A stretch of DNA of 54,524 nucleotides from Alicyclobacillus sp. GTDB lineage: Bacteria; Bacillota; Bacilli; Alicyclobacillales; Alicyclobacillaceae. Location of the stretch: positions 1-54,524 of the forward strand of contig JAILZF010000002.1 in NCBI GenBank assembly GCA_023512635.1, written 5' to 3'. Below the pieces are notes generated by a model. It ran no database searches, was not told the DNA's origin, and saw only the letters and a program-made list of their open reading frames with translations. The stretch's first letter is position 1. Each line of letters opens with the position of its first letter. Shown here piece after piece: positions 37,760 to 47,462 of this stretch. The position numbers were made by a program, and so were the translations under genes.

Positions 37760-38326
37760 TCAACGAAACACCTCTGGACTGTGGCGATATGTGACGTCCG
37801 CTCGTCCGGCCCGCACATTGGCTACACGCGCCAAGACAAACAGCAGGTCGGACAACCGGTTGAGAAACGGCAAAACCGGCTCGTGCACGGGCTCTCTCTG
37901 CAGCAAAGCCACCGTCCGCCGCTCTGCACGGCGAACTACTGTACACGCGACGTGCAAACAAGCTGCCGCCGGGGTGCCCCCGCGCAAGACAAACTGACGC
38001 ACGGCCGGCATTTCTGCCGCAAAGTGGTCAATCCAAGGCTCCAACTGGGCAGCCGCATCGGCAGGCGTGCGCCAGGTGTAACCGTCTGCCCGGCCTACCG
38101 CCAGGTCAGCGCCCACGTCCCACAAGGTCTGTTGCACCTCAGCTAACACCTGCACCAAGTCGCTGCAGTTGCCTTGCTGCTCTAAGTACGCCACCGCCAA
38201 TCCGAGGAACGCTCCCGCCTCATCCACCGTACCGTACGCCTCGACGCGCACATCGTCCTTTCCCCGGCGGACTTTGCCAATCAGGCTGGTCTGACCGCGG
38301 TCACCGCCACGCGTATAGATCTTCAC
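37760..38326 (-). CDS. PduO-type cob(I)alamin adenosyltransferase
   Basis: VKIYTRGGDRGQTSLIGKVRRGKDDVRVEAYGTVDEAGAFLGLA; FVLRGGTPAAACLHVACTVVRRAERRTV. Confidence 0.93.
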   Translation of the reverse strand: MKIYTRGGDRGQTSLIGKVRRGKDDVRVEAYGTVDEAGAFLGLAVAYLEQQGNCSDLVQVLAEVQQTLWDVGADLAVGRADGYTWRTPADAAAQLEPWIDHFAAEMPAVRQFVLRGGTPAAACLHVACTVVRRAERRTVALLQREPVHEPVLPFLNRLSDLLFVLARVANVRAGRADVTYRHSPEVFR

Positions 38327-40155
38327 GCCTCTCCCTCCTCCCTGGCTTGGATGCCCGGCCACGGGACGCCCCAACGGTTTTCAAACACCACCTCTGCCAA
38401 GGGCAAACGCGTTCGCCAGCCGGCTCGCTGCAACACAGGTTCATCGGGAAAGTGCGGCGGATAGCCCAGCGTCAACAAGGCCACCGGATCGACCCCGGCG
38501 GGAATGCCCAGGATCTGCCGCACCTCGTCCTTCCGATACAAGCTCACCCAGCCCACGGCTACCCCTTCCGCGCGCGCCGCCAGCCAGATGTTTTCAATCG
38601 CGCACGCGGTCGACATTAAATCGGTTTCGGGGATGGTGTTGCGCCCCAACACGTGCGGCCCGCCACGGGCGGGGTCGAGCGTCACGCAGACCGTGACGGG
38701 TGCCTCCAGCAAACCTTCCAGTTTTAATCGTAAGTAGTGTTCACGGCGTAAGCCGGTATAGTTGCTGGCTGCGGCAATCCGCTCGCGCTCGGCCAGCTGC
38801 TGCAGGGCACGCAGCACAGACGGATCGCGGAGGACGAGAAAGTTCCACGGCTGCATGTAACCGACCGACGGCGCGTGGTGCCCGGCCGCCAAAATCCGCG
38901 CCAAGACCGCGTCAGGCAACGGATCCGGTAAATAGACGCGAATGTCGCGGCGGGTATGAATCGCCTTGTAGACAGCTGCCCGCTCGGTCTCTGTAAAGTC
39001 GCTGGCTACAGGCGGCGGCAAGGATCCGCCCGGCGTTCGGGCTGGCGTTGCTGAAGGTGTGTGCGCAGGCGCTGCTGTGGCGCCATCGCCACTCGGCCGG
39101 CGGTGCGGCGGCGTGACGCGCGCCTCTGCAAACGTCGCCGTCTCTGCCAACACGCGGCAAGCCAGGCGCAGCAGCGGCAGCGCCAGCAGTGCACCGGAGG
39201 CCTCGCCCAGACGCATGCCAAGGGCTAACAGCGGTTCCAAGCCCAACGCTGATAAGACCACCTGGTGTCCCGGCTCGGCCGACACATGGGCTGCAAACAG
39301 ACAGGCCGTCACGCCTGGCCGCAGGCGCTCCGCCCAGAGTGCGGCTACGCTGGTGATAAACCCATCCAACAGGACGGGCACCCGTCGTTCGGCCGCCGCC
39401 TGCATGGCCCCAGCCAGCGCAGCCAGTTCGAAACCACCGAGCGCTGCCATCACCTCCCACGGATCGTCTGGAACTTTTTGGTGTTGCACCAACGCCTGCT
39501 CTACCACGCGGACCTTGTGCGCCAGCCCGGCATCGTCCAAGCCCGTCCCGCGCCCAGTTAAGACCGCCAACGGCTGGCCCAACAGACGAGCAGCCAAAGC
39601 GGTGGCGACGGTGGTGTTGCCAATGCCCAGCTCCCCTAGCACCAATCCGTCTGCCCCAGTCGCCAGACAGTCTGACGCCATGGTCCAGCCACAGTGGTAC
39701 GCCGCTTCCGCTTGCTCCCGCGTCATGGCCGGTTCACGTGCAATATTGCCCGTGCCGCGTCCCACCTTGCACACCCGCGCAGCCGGGTGGCGGACGTCGC
39801 GGCGCACCCCCACGTCGACCACGGTCAACGGCACCCCCTGGTTGCGCGCCAGCACACTACAGACGGCGCCACCCAGGCAGACGTTGACCACCATTTCCTC
39901 AGTCACTTCTTGCCCGTAGGCCGAAACCCCCTCCGCCGCCACGCCGTGGTCTGCGGCAAACACCAGGGCAACCGGATGCTCCAAGCGCGGGATCACGCGG
40001 CCACTGAGCGCTGCCAACCGGACCAGCACAGGTTCTAAAACGCCCAGACTGCCCAGGGGTTTGGTGAGGTCGTCCAGCCGCGCCTGCGCCCGCTCGCCTG
40101 CCCGCAGGTCAGGACCTGGCAGGGGTGGCCCTCCGGCCGACTCTGCTCTATCCAT
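38323..40155 (-). CDS. Fusion of CobT (DMB phosphoribosyltransferase) and BluB (DMB synthase)
   Basis: N-terminal CobT: LDDLTKPLGSLG, VFAADHGVAAEGVSAYGQEVT, LGELGIGNTTVATALAA, MRLGEASGA. C-terminal BluB: VYKAIHTRRDIRVYLPDPLPDAVLARILAAGHHAPSVGYMQPWNFLV. Pro/Ala/Thr-rich linker at about residues 347-385. Confidence 0.93.
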   Translation of the reverse strand: MDRAESAGGPPLPGPDLRAGERAQARLDDLTKPLGSLGVLEPVLVRLAALSGRVIPRLEHPVALVFAADHGVAAEGVSAYGQEVTEEMVVNVCLGGAVCSVLARNQGVPLTVVDVGVRRDVRHPAARVCKVGRGTGNIAREPAMTREQAEAAYHCGWTMASDCLATGADGLVLGELGIGNTTVATALAARLLGQPLAVLTGRGTGLDDAGLAHKVRVVEQALVQHQKVPDDPWEVMAALGGFELAALAGAMQAAAERRVPVLLDGFITSVAALWAERLRPGVTACLFAAHVSAEPGHQVVLSALGLEPLLALGMRLGEASGALLALPLLRLACRVLAETATFAEARVTPPHRRPSGDGATAAPAHTPSATPARTPGGSLPPPVASDFTETERAAVYKAIHTRRDIRVYLPDPLPDAVLARILAAGHHAPSVGYMQPWNFLVLRDPSVLRALQQLAERERIAAASNYTGLRREHYLRLKLEGLLEAPVTVCVTLDPARGGPHVLGRNTIPETDLMSTACAIENIWLAARAEGVAVGWVSLYRKDEVRQILGIPAGVDPVALLTLGYPPHFPDEPVLQRAGWRTRLPLAEVVFENRWGVPWPGIQAREEGEA

Positions 40156-40159
40156 CGCT

Positions 40160-41680
40160 TCACCTCCGCGGCGTCAAGTCCAGCCAACGGTAAATGGAGG
40201 CTACATCGACGTGTGCCCGCAAGACTGCCGCCAACCGGTCGTAGGCGGCGGTGCGAACCGCCTGCAGCTGCCACTCTCCCGCTTGCTCCGGTAAGCCGGC
40301 GGTGCGCCGCAGGGCATTGAGCCAGCGCACACGCCAGGTGTCGTTGTCAAACAGACCGTGCAGATAGGTACCAAGGATGCGCCCCTCCGCCGCTACCACG
40401 CCCTCCGCCTGCCACGGTTCACCTGCACTGCGCACCCGCGCGAACGGCTGATGCGGACCTGTCCACGTCGTCACTCCCATATGAATTTCGTAGCCTTGCA
40501 ACGGTACGTCCGCATCCTGCCAGAGGTGGCCGTGCACCAAGACGGTGCGCTTTTCAGCCGTGAGCGTCGTCACGGCCGGCAGCAACCCCAACCCCGGCCA
40601 CTCAGGTACGCTCGCTTCGTGGCCGTCCGGATCGCGGACGAGCTGCCCGAGCATCTGATAGCCACCGCAAATGCCAACCAACCACCCCCCTGCTGCCTGG
40701 TGTGCCTGTAGTACCGGCATAAACCCCTGGCGGTGCAACCAACGCAGGTCGTCAATGGTGTTTTTGGTGCCGGGCAGAATGACCGCGTGTGCGCCCGCCA
40801 ACTCTGCCGGTTGCCGGCAAAAGAATGCCTCCACCCCTGGTTCAAGAAATAGCGGATCAAAATCAGTAAAATTGGCCAGGTGCGGCAGCTGGACAATCGC
40901 GATGCGAAGTGCAGCCGGTGCGCCTTGGGTCCGCACATACCGCGGCGAGTCCAGCGCCAGAGAATCTTCTTCTTCTATATGTAAATCCGGCAGGTAGGGG
41001 ATCACACCGAGCACCGGAACGCCCGCCCGTTGCTCGAGCAGACGCACCCCTTCCGCAAACAGCTCCGGGTCTCCGCGGAAGCGGTTGATCAACACGCCTT
41101 TGACGCGCGCCCGCTCCTGCTCGTCAAGCAACGCCAGCGTTCCCACCACCGAGGCAAACACGCCCCCGCGGTCTATGTCAGCCACCAACAAAACGCAGGC
41201 GTCAGCCAACGCGGCGATGCGCATGTTGACGATATCACGCGGTTTTAAATTCAGCTCGACCGGGCTGCCCGCCCCCTCGATGACCAACACTTCGTACTGG
41301 CTGGCCAACTGTTGATAACTCTCCACCACCGCCTGCCAAAGTGCGGCCTTGTCACCCTGGAAGTACGCCCGTGCAGCTTGTGTCTGCCAGACGCGCCCTT
41401 GCACCACCACCTGCGTTCGCGCGTTGCCTGTCGGCTTCAGCAAAACCGGGTTCATGTGTTCACTGGGTGCCACCCCGCAGGCTTCGGCTTGGACGGCCTG
41501 AGCCCGGCCAATCTCCCGCCCGGAAGGTGTGGCGGCAGAGTTGAGAGACATGTTTTGCGCCTTAAATGGTGCAACACGCCACCCGTCTTGGTAAAAGACC
41601 CGGCAAAACGCCGTACACAGCACACTCTTGCCGACCCCCGAGGACGTCCCCACCAACATCAGGCTTTTGGCCTTACCCAT
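40160..41680 (-). CDS. cbiP: Adenosylcobyric acid synthase (glutamine-hydrolysing)
   Basis: LMLVGTSSGVGKSVLCTAFCRVFYQDGWRVAPFKAQNMSLNS, ADIDRGGVFASVVGTLALL, LPGTKNTIDDLRWL, GICGGYQMLG, GTYLHGLFDND. Confidence 0.96.
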   Translation of the reverse strand: MGKAKSLMLVGTSSGVGKSVLCTAFCRVFYQDGWRVAPFKAQNMSLNSAATPSGREIGRAQAVQAEACGVAPSEHMNPVLLKPTGNARTQVVVQGRVWQTQAARAYFQGDKAALWQAVVESYQQLASQYEVLVIEGAGSPVELNLKPRDIVNMRIAALADACVLLVADIDRGGVFASVVGTLALLDEQERARVKGVLINRFRGDPELFAEGVRLLEQRAGVPVLGVIPYLPDLHIEEEDSLALDSPRYVRTQGAPAALRIAIVQLPHLANFTDFDPLFLEPGVEAFFCRQPAELAGAHAVILPGTKNTIDDLRWLHRQGFMPVLQAHQAAGGWLVGICGGYQMLGQLVRDPDGHEASVPEWPGLGLLPAVTTLTAEKRTVLVHGHLWQDADVPLQGYEIHMGVTTWTGPHQPFARVRSAGEPWQAEGVVAAEGRILGTYLHGLFDNDTWRVRWLNALRRTAGLPEQAGEWQLQAVRTAAYDRLAAVLRAHVDVASIYRWLDLTPRR

Positions 41681-41686
41681 CCTGCC

Positions 41687-42322
41687 TCACCGCTCTTCCG
41701 CGCCTGCCTCAGGCTCTCCGTCCGCCCCACCGGCACCCATGGCCTGAGAGTTGAACCCTGCTGTTTCTTCCGCCAGCCGGTCAGGGCTGGATTGTGCCTG
41801 AAGGAAGGCACGCGCCGCTTGGGCAAACGCACTTTCACCGCTGGCCAGCTCCTGTTCCAACAATTCCCGCAAACGGCGGGCAGTGGCCGGGTCCGTGGCG
41901 GATGTGGCCAGCGCCACCACCAACGGTCCCACCTGCACACTGGCCGGCACCACCAGGCTGCAGGCCGCCGGATGGTCGGCCGCGTTCAGCCAACAGCGCG
42001 CCTGTTCTGCTTCCGCTTGCACAGCGCGGTTGACCGCGGGTTGGTCAGTGGCGGCAAACACCAACCAGGCGTCCGCCACGTCACCCGTCACGTACGGTCG
42101 GGCCTGCCAGCTCAGCCTGCCCGCCTCCGCCCACGCCTGAAGTTGCGGTGTCAAGCGCGGACTGATGACGCGCACCCGTGCCCCACAGGCCAGCAGCTTG
42201 GCCACCTTGCGCTCCGCAACGCGCCCGCCGCCGACCACCACACACGGCCGATCCCGCACGTCCAGCAACGCCGGATAATAACGCCGGTAACCGTGCTGTC
42301 TCTGTTCACCACGGCTGCTCAT
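41687..42322 (-). CDS. sirC: Precorrin-2 dehydrogenase (SirC/CysG-N type)
   Basis: YYPALLDVRDRPCVVVGGGRVAERKVAKLLACGARVRVISP; VFAATDQPAVNRAV. Confidence 0.9.
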   Translation of the reverse strand: MSSRGEQRQHGYRRYYPALLDVRDRPCVVVGGGRVAERKVAKLLACGARVRVISPRLTPQLQAWAEAGRLSWQARPYVTGDVADAWLVFAATDQPAVNRAVQAEAEQARCWLNAADHPAACSLVVPASVQVGPLVVALATSATDPATARRLRELLEQELASGESAFAQAARAFLQAQSSPDRLAEETAGFNSQAMGAGGADGEPEAGAEER

Positions 42323-43350
42323 TCTGCCATGCCCTCCGTCTCAGGCTGGTGCCGCCCGAGCCAGCGCTGCCAAGCGGCCGCCACCAACCACGTAGCCGTC
42401 AGGACCGCCACCGCCCCGTATCCGACAACGCCAAGGTCAAGTTGCGCCAACCAGGCCCACGCGCCGCCGTGCGCCCAGGACGCCACCGCCAACTGCAGCC
42501 ACTCAAGCGTACCGACACCCAGAGCAATGGCCACGGACAGCCCCGTTACCGCGAGATTGTAAGCTAACCGCCGCTGTGGGTCTTGCAATGCCCAGCGGTA
42601 CGCGCACAGCATCAACACCCCGTCGGTGGTGTCGACGAGGGACATGCCTGCGGCAAACAGGACGGGCAGGACCAACACCCCCCAGGCGGACACACCATGC
42701 GCCGCGGCACTGGCGGAAACACCCAACAGGGCAATCTCAGTAGCCGTTTCAAATCCCAGCCCAAACAAAAACCCAACCCCAAACATGTGCCACGGCCGTC
42801 TCACCAAGTTAAACACCCGTCGGTACAGCCGCGTGGCCAGCCCCCCTGGCAATCCACCATTCGCGGCAGCCGTTGCCGCCGCACCATGCCGCCGGGCACG
42901 CCACAAATCGAGCAGGACGCTGGCGTTGAACGCGGCCATTAAATAAAGGAAGCCGGCCGAGACCACCGTCCCCAGCGCTCCCGCCCCTGACCAAGCAGGC
43001 AGCCGGGCGGCCAACGAGCGGGCCACACCCGCCACCACCAGGGTCAACAGCAAGACCACGCTAGCGTGGCCGAGGGCGAAATACAAGCCCGTGGTCAGAG
43101 GGCGCTGACCCTCGTGCACCAGTTTGCGTGTGCTGTTGTCGATGGCCGCGATGTGATCCGCGTCGACGGCGTGGCGTAAACCGGCGGTGTACGCCAACAC
43201 CCCCAGTGTCACCAGCCCGGGTGCCCGCAGTGCAGCCAGCGCCAACGCGCCAAAAGCCCCGATGTGCAGCAACCCTAGTCCGCCGTACAGCCGCCGCAGG
43301 GCACGCGCATCCGGTACCTTTTGCCACACCTCTGTCCAACGCCCGCTCAT
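42319..43350 (-). CDS. NiCoT (HoxN/NixA) family nickel/cobalt permease
   Basis: LRHAVDADHIAAIDNSTRKL, LYFALGHASVVLLLTLVVA, LGFETATEIALLGVSA, AAGMSLVDTTDGVLML. Confidence 0.94.
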   Translation of the reverse strand: MSGRWTEVWQKVPDARALRRLYGGLGLLHIGAFGALALAALRAPGLVTLGVLAYTAGLRHAVDADHIAAIDNSTRKLVHEGQRPLTTGLYFALGHASVVLLLTLVVAGVARSLAARLPAWSGAGALGTVVSAGFLYLMAAFNASVLLDLWRARRHGAAATAAANGGLPGGLATRLYRRVFNLVRRPWHMFGVGFLFGLGFETATEIALLGVSASAAAHGVSAWGVLVLPVLFAAGMSLVDTTDGVLMLCAYRWALQDPQRRLAYNLAVTGLSVAIALGVGTLEWLQLAVASWAHGGAWAWLAQLDLGVVGYGAVAVLTATWLVAAAWQRWLGRHQPETEGMAE

Positions 43351-44786
43351 GCTTTGCCCCCTTCCTGGTCACGCCCGGCAGTCAGCGTACGGCCTTGCAC
43401 CCGCCGTTGCCGGTAGTTTGCACAGGCGTTCACCCAGCGCTGCGCGGCGGCTGGGTTGGATGCGAAATGGATGTGCGTGTAGCCTGCGACTAAGTTGCCG
43501 CAGACCACGCCCTCTTGCGCTGCACCGCGGCGGCTGGTTACCCGGTAAGCGGGCGGCAGCTCCGCGCGCCACTCCGCCGTTGAATAGTGGTATTCGTGGC
43601 CGCGCACGCGCTCCCCGGCCGCCAGGAGGAAGCTCGGTGTCAACGCCTCCGCTTCCCGGTACCCAAGCGCCGCCCGCCGCTCCTGCATACGTACGCGCAG
43701 CGGCAACACTCCTGCGAGCGGGTAGACGTTTCCTTGCCGGTCCACCAACTCCTCGGCCAACAGCATCAAGCCCCCGCACTCTGCGAGTGTCGGCATCCCC
43801 GCCTGAACACTGGTGCGGATGCTCGCCAGGGCCGCCCGTTGGGCGCTTAGCTGGGCGGCAAACTGTTCGGGAAAACCGCCGCCCAGGTACAACCCGTCAG
43901 CATCGGCCGGCACAGGTTCGCCGTGCAACGGGCGAAACGGACGCAGCTGTGCTCCGCACCATGCCAACAGCTCTAGATTTTCCGGATAATAGAAATGGAA
44001 CGCCTCATCCTGCGCCACAGCAATCACCGCCCGCGGTGGCTGCGCCTGCCCGGCGAACAACTGCGCATCCGGCTCTGGCAGAGGCGGGGCGCTGCGCGCC
44101 AACGCCACCACCCGTGGCACATCGACGGCCGCCGTGACGGCGGCTGCTAAGTCGTCCAGCATCCGGTTGAGCGCCGTGTGCTCCACGGCCGGTACCAAAC
44201 CGAGGTGACGCTCAGGCAGTGTCAACTCCGGCTGGCGCGGCAGCCCGCCCAGCACAGGGATGCCGCAGGCGTCCTCCACCGCCGCGCGGATAAGCTCCAG
44301 GTGCGATGAGCTCCCCACCCGGTTGGCAATCACACCAGCCAAGCGAACAGCGGGATCCAACACCTGAAAGCCTTTCACTACCGCTGCCGCACTGCGTGCC
44401 ATGCTGCGCGCGTCCAGCACCAAGAGCACCGGTGCTTGCAAAAACAGACTTAGTTCAGCCGTACTGCCCCGGTTGCTGAACGGGTCCTGGCCGTCAAACA
44501 GGCCCATGACCCCTTCCACCAGCGCCATGTCGGCATCGGCGGTGGCACGCCAAAACACCTCTTGCACCGCCGCCGCAGGCATCATCCACGTGTCCAGGTT
44601 GCGCGCCGTCCGCCCAGTGGCCACGGTGTGAAACGACGGGTCAATGTAGTCCGGTCCTGCCTTAAACGCTTGCACACGTATCCCTTGCCGGGCGAGGGCA
44701 GCGAGCAAGCCTAAGGTAAGGGTCGTTTTGCCTGCACCGCTGTGGACCCCAGCCACCACCAGACGCGGTCGATCCGCTGCGCTCAT
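43347..44786 (-). CDS. cbiA: Cobyrinic acid a,c-diamide synthase
   Basis: LVVAGVHSGAGKTTLTLGLLAAL, FKAGPDYIDPSFHTVATGR, LVEGVMGLFDG, LYLGGGFPEQFAAQLS, AECGGLMLLAE. Confidence 0.96.
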   Translation of the reverse strand: MSAADRPRLVVAGVHSGAGKTTLTLGLLAALARQGIRVQAFKAGPDYIDPSFHTVATGRTARNLDTWMMPAAAVQEVFWRATADADMALVEGVMGLFDGQDPFSNRGSTAELSLFLQAPVLLVLDARSMARSAAAVVKGFQVLDPAVRLAGVIANRVGSSSHLELIRAAVEDACGIPVLGGLPRQPELTLPERHLGLVPAVEHTALNRMLDDLAAAVTAAVDVPRVVALARSAPPLPEPDAQLFAGQAQPPRAVIAVAQDEAFHFYYPENLELLAWCGAQLRPFRPLHGEPVPADADGLYLGGGFPEQFAAQLSAQRAALASIRTSVQAGMPTLAECGGLMLLAEELVDRQGNVYPLAGVLPLRVRMQERRAALGYREAEALTPSFLLAAGERVRGHEYHYSTAEWRAELPPAYRVTSRRGAAQEGVVCGNLVAGYTHIHFASNPAAAQRWVNACANYRQRRVQGRTLTAGRDQEGGKA

Positions 44787-45955
44787 GACAACCTGCCTCC
44801 CGCGTGGTCTGGAACCAGGCAGACAGAGAGAGTGACGTTGCCCGACTTGACTTTCTCGACCACCCACGTGCTCGCCCCGGACGATAAACGCGCGGCTGGC
44901 TCACACACCCCGTACGCGCCAACGTAGCGATAGACAGTGTCCGATGGGTGCGGCAGGGGCACCTGGTTCAGCTGCTCGGCCGTGAACGTCTGCAGCGGCC
45001 ACCCGTACGCCTCGCACACAGCGCGCAGCCCGGGTTCATCCGCCTTGCGGTCAATCGTCGCCAAGTTGCGCACACTGCGCAGGGACAGCCCCGCGTCCGC
45101 GAGCACGCGCTGAATGGCCTGGTCTATCTCGGCTGCGGCTGTGCCGCGGTTGCAGCCGATGCCCACCACCACCACCTTTGGCCGGTAGAGCACACCGTTG
45201 CGCAGCAGCGCCCGTTCCTCTTCGGGCGACAGCAGGCGCGGCGTGATCACCAGCGCGGCGGCAAACGGCTCTTGTAACGCGGCGGCGGTGCTGGAAAACA
45301 CCCGCAGATGCGGCGGCAAGGGTTTGGTGTAGGGCCACCAATCACGTTCCCCCGCCTCCTGCACGATATGGACACGCTCCTCATTGACCACCGCCGCGCT
45401 GACTGGCGTCACCTTGTCCATATTCTCTATCTCCCAGCCCCACTTGCGGCCTAACAGGTCCACTGCAAGCGTTTCACCCACATCTGAGGCGGTCGTGATG
45501 ACAGGTTCCGCGCCGAGCGCCCCGGCCAACCGCAAGGTCAATTCGTTGGCACCGCCCAGGTGGCCAGACAACACGCTGATCACGTGGCGCGCCCGGTCGT
45601 CAATCACGACGACGGCCGGGTCGGTTTTCTTGTCTTGCAGCAGCGGTGCCACCAGACGCACCATCGCCCCGAGCGAAAACACTCCGACCAAGCCGCGGTA
45701 GTTGCGAAACAGTTCTGGTACCTGCGCGACAACCGAGCCCTCAAACAGGCGGATCCCCAGCTCAGCCTCGTCACCCTGAGCAAACTTGGCAGGGTAGTAG
45801 ACGTCCAAGTCTGTCAGTTGCGCAAGCAACCGGCGTGCGATGGCCACACCGTGCTTGGTGATGGCCACCACCGCATAGGGCTGGCGCGGAGCAGGCGCCC
45901 CGGCGCTGCCCGCCTGCGGATTGCCGCGCAGGGGGTCTGTGGATTCCCCATTCAT
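44783..45955 (-). CDS. cbiG: Cobalt-precorrin-5A hydrolase
   Basis: YAVVAITKHGVAIARRL; VVVIDDRARHVISVLSGHLGGANELT; VVVGIGCNRGTAAAEIDQAI; ATIDRKADEPGL. Confidence 0.94.
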   Translation of the reverse strand: MNGESTDPLRGNPQAGSAGAPAPRQPYAVVAITKHGVAIARRLLAQLTDLDVYYPAKFAQGDEAELGIRLFEGSVVAQVPELFRNYRGLVGVFSLGAMVRLVAPLLQDKKTDPAVVVIDDRARHVISVLSGHLGGANELTLRLAGALGAEPVITTASDVGETLAVDLLGRKWGWEIENMDKVTPVSAAVVNEERVHIVQEAGERDWWPYTKPLPPHLRVFSSTAAALQEPFAAALVITPRLLSPEEERALLRNGVLYRPKVVVVGIGCNRGTAAAEIDQAIQRVLADAGLSLRSVRNLATIDRKADEPGLRAVCEAYGWPLQTFTAEQLNQVPLPHPSDTVYRYVGAYGVCEPAARLSSGASTWVVEKVKSGNVTLSVCLVPDHAGGRLS

Positions 45956-46743
45956 CCTTGGCTCCCCCCTCGCCGGTAACGGTGGGTAAAATTCGGGTCA
46001 TAAAGTTTGGAGCGGTGACCCCCGCGCTCCACCAGATCAGGGTCGAGCGCCCAACCGGCGAGGATCAAAGCGTGGCTCGAGATGTGTGCATCGCCCATGG
46101 CACGGACCAGGTGCGCCAGCGTGGTCCGGAGCACTTTCTGGTCAGGCCAGGTGGCCTTTTGCACCACCGCCACCGGCGTCGCCGCATCCCAACCTGCTGC
46201 AAGCAGCTCGTCAACCGCCTGTTTCGCCAGCGTTGCACTTAAAAACAGAACGAGCGTACAGTGGTGGGCTGCCAGGTCGCGGAGCCGCTCCCGCTCCGGC
46301 AGGGGCGTCCTGCCGGCGACGCGCGTGAGGATCACCGTCTGTGTCAGCTCCGGCACGGTCAATTCCGTCCCTAGGACAGCAGCAGCCGCAAACACCGAGC
46401 TCACGCCAGGGACCACTTCGTAATCCACACCCGCCTGCCGCAATTGTGCCAACTGCTCCAAGGTCGCGCCAAAGATGGCCGGGTCCCCCGTATGGACGCG
46501 CGCCACCGAGCGGCCCCTGCGCACCTGTGCCACCATCAGTGACACCATCTCCTCAAGCGTCATCCCCGCGCTTTTGTACACCTCAGCACCAGGTTTGGCA
46601 CAGTCCAACAAGGACGCTTGCACCAAGCTGTCGGTGTAGACAATGACGTCCGCCTGCTCCAGGATGCGCCGGCCTCGCACCGTGATCAAATCCGGGTCAC
46701 CCGGGCCCGCCCCGACAATATACACCTTGGCCGCCAGGCTCAT
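45952..46743 (-). CDS. cbiF: Cobalt-precorrin-4 C11-methyltransferase
   Basis: VYIVGAGPGDPDLITVRGRRILEQADVIVYTDSLV; ARVHTGDPAIFGATLEQ. Confidence 0.93.
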   Translation of the reverse strand: MSLAAKVYIVGAGPGDPDLITVRGRRILEQADVIVYTDSLVQASLLDCAKPGAEVYKSAGMTLEEMVSLMVAQVRRGRSVARVHTGDPAIFGATLEQLAQLRQAGVDYEVVPGVSSVFAAAAVLGTELTVPELTQTVILTRVAGRTPLPERERLRDLAAHHCTLVLFLSATLAKQAVDELLAAGWDAATPVAVVQKATWPDQKVLRTTLAHLVRAMGDAHISSHALILAGWALDPDLVERGGHRSKLYDPNFTHRYRRGGSQG

Positions 46744-47462
46744 GTGCGTACCACCAATATCGTCAGGTAGTTCAGGTCTGCACCGCGCAAAGCGCGCACG
46801 TCCCGCCACAGCAGCTGTTCGTCTGAGCTGATGCGCGTGCCGACCACGGCTTTGTCCGTCAAGCCCAGCTCCTCCAACAGGTCCAGCAACTCGTCCAATA
46901 CCTTGGCGACCTTGATAAAAATCACACAGTCGTGGGTGGTCAGCATAGCCCGCATTTTGGTCCGGTCGTGCGTGGCCGGGACAATCGCCACCGTCTCGTC
47001 TCCGTCTGCCAGCGGCAACTGAAATGCGGCTGCGGCCGCAAACACGGAGGACACCCCGGCCACCGGCACCACGCGCGCCTCCGGATGTTGTTGCATGAGC
47101 AACCGGCTCATATGGATGAAGGTACTGTACAACAGCGGATCGCCCTCGGTGACAAACGCCACATCGCGGCCGGCCTGCAGCGGCGCCCAGACGGCGTCTA
47201 CCACGGCTTGCCATTGCCGCCGCAACACCTCGGGGTCGCGCGTCATGGGAAAGACCAGGCCGAGCGCTTCTTTTTCTTCTAAATTGACGTAGTGCTCCGC
47301 CACGGTCAGGGCATAGCTCTTGCTGCCCATACGCCGCTGCGGGTAGGCCAGGACGGGCGCTGCCTGCAGCAACCGCAGTGCCTTCACCGTGATGTACTCC
47401 GGGTCCCCTGGGCCTACGCCAAGACCGTAAAGTGTCCCCAGTCGCTCACTCGTCACGTGCAT
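46740..47462 (-). CDS. cbiL: Cobalt-precorrin-2 C20-methyltransferase
   Basis: LYGLGVGPGDPEYITVKALRLLQAAPVLAYP; AFVTEGDPLLYSTFIHM; start 47462 or 47456. Confidence 0.93.
   Translation of the reverse strand: MHVTSERLGTLYGLGVGPGDPEYITVKALRLLQAAPVLAYPQRRMGSKSYALTVAEHYVNLEEKEALGLVFPMTRDPEVLRRQWQAVVDAVWAPLQAGRDVAFVTEGDPLLYSTFIHMSRLLMQQHPEARVVPVAGVSSVFAAAAAFQLPLADGDETVAIVPATHDRTKMRAMLTTHDCVIFIKVAKVLDELLDLLEELGLTDKAVVGTRISSDEQLLWRDVRALRGADLNYLTILVVRT

Noticed and set aside
38323-40155. cobT and bluB as two genes separated by a frameshift or stop
   Set aside because: The ORF track shows a single uninterrupted 610-aa frame through the linker.
41312-42562. 416-aa + strand ORF opposite cbiP/sirC
   Set aside because: It spans three minus-strand genes with clear motifs; composition is typical of an antisense shadow frame.
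45952-47214. The full 420-aa ORF as a fused CbiF with novel N-terminal domain
   Set aside because: Residues before MSLAAKVYIVGAG overlap cbiL out of frame and are low-complexity; the start at 46743 couples to the cbiL stop by 4 nt.
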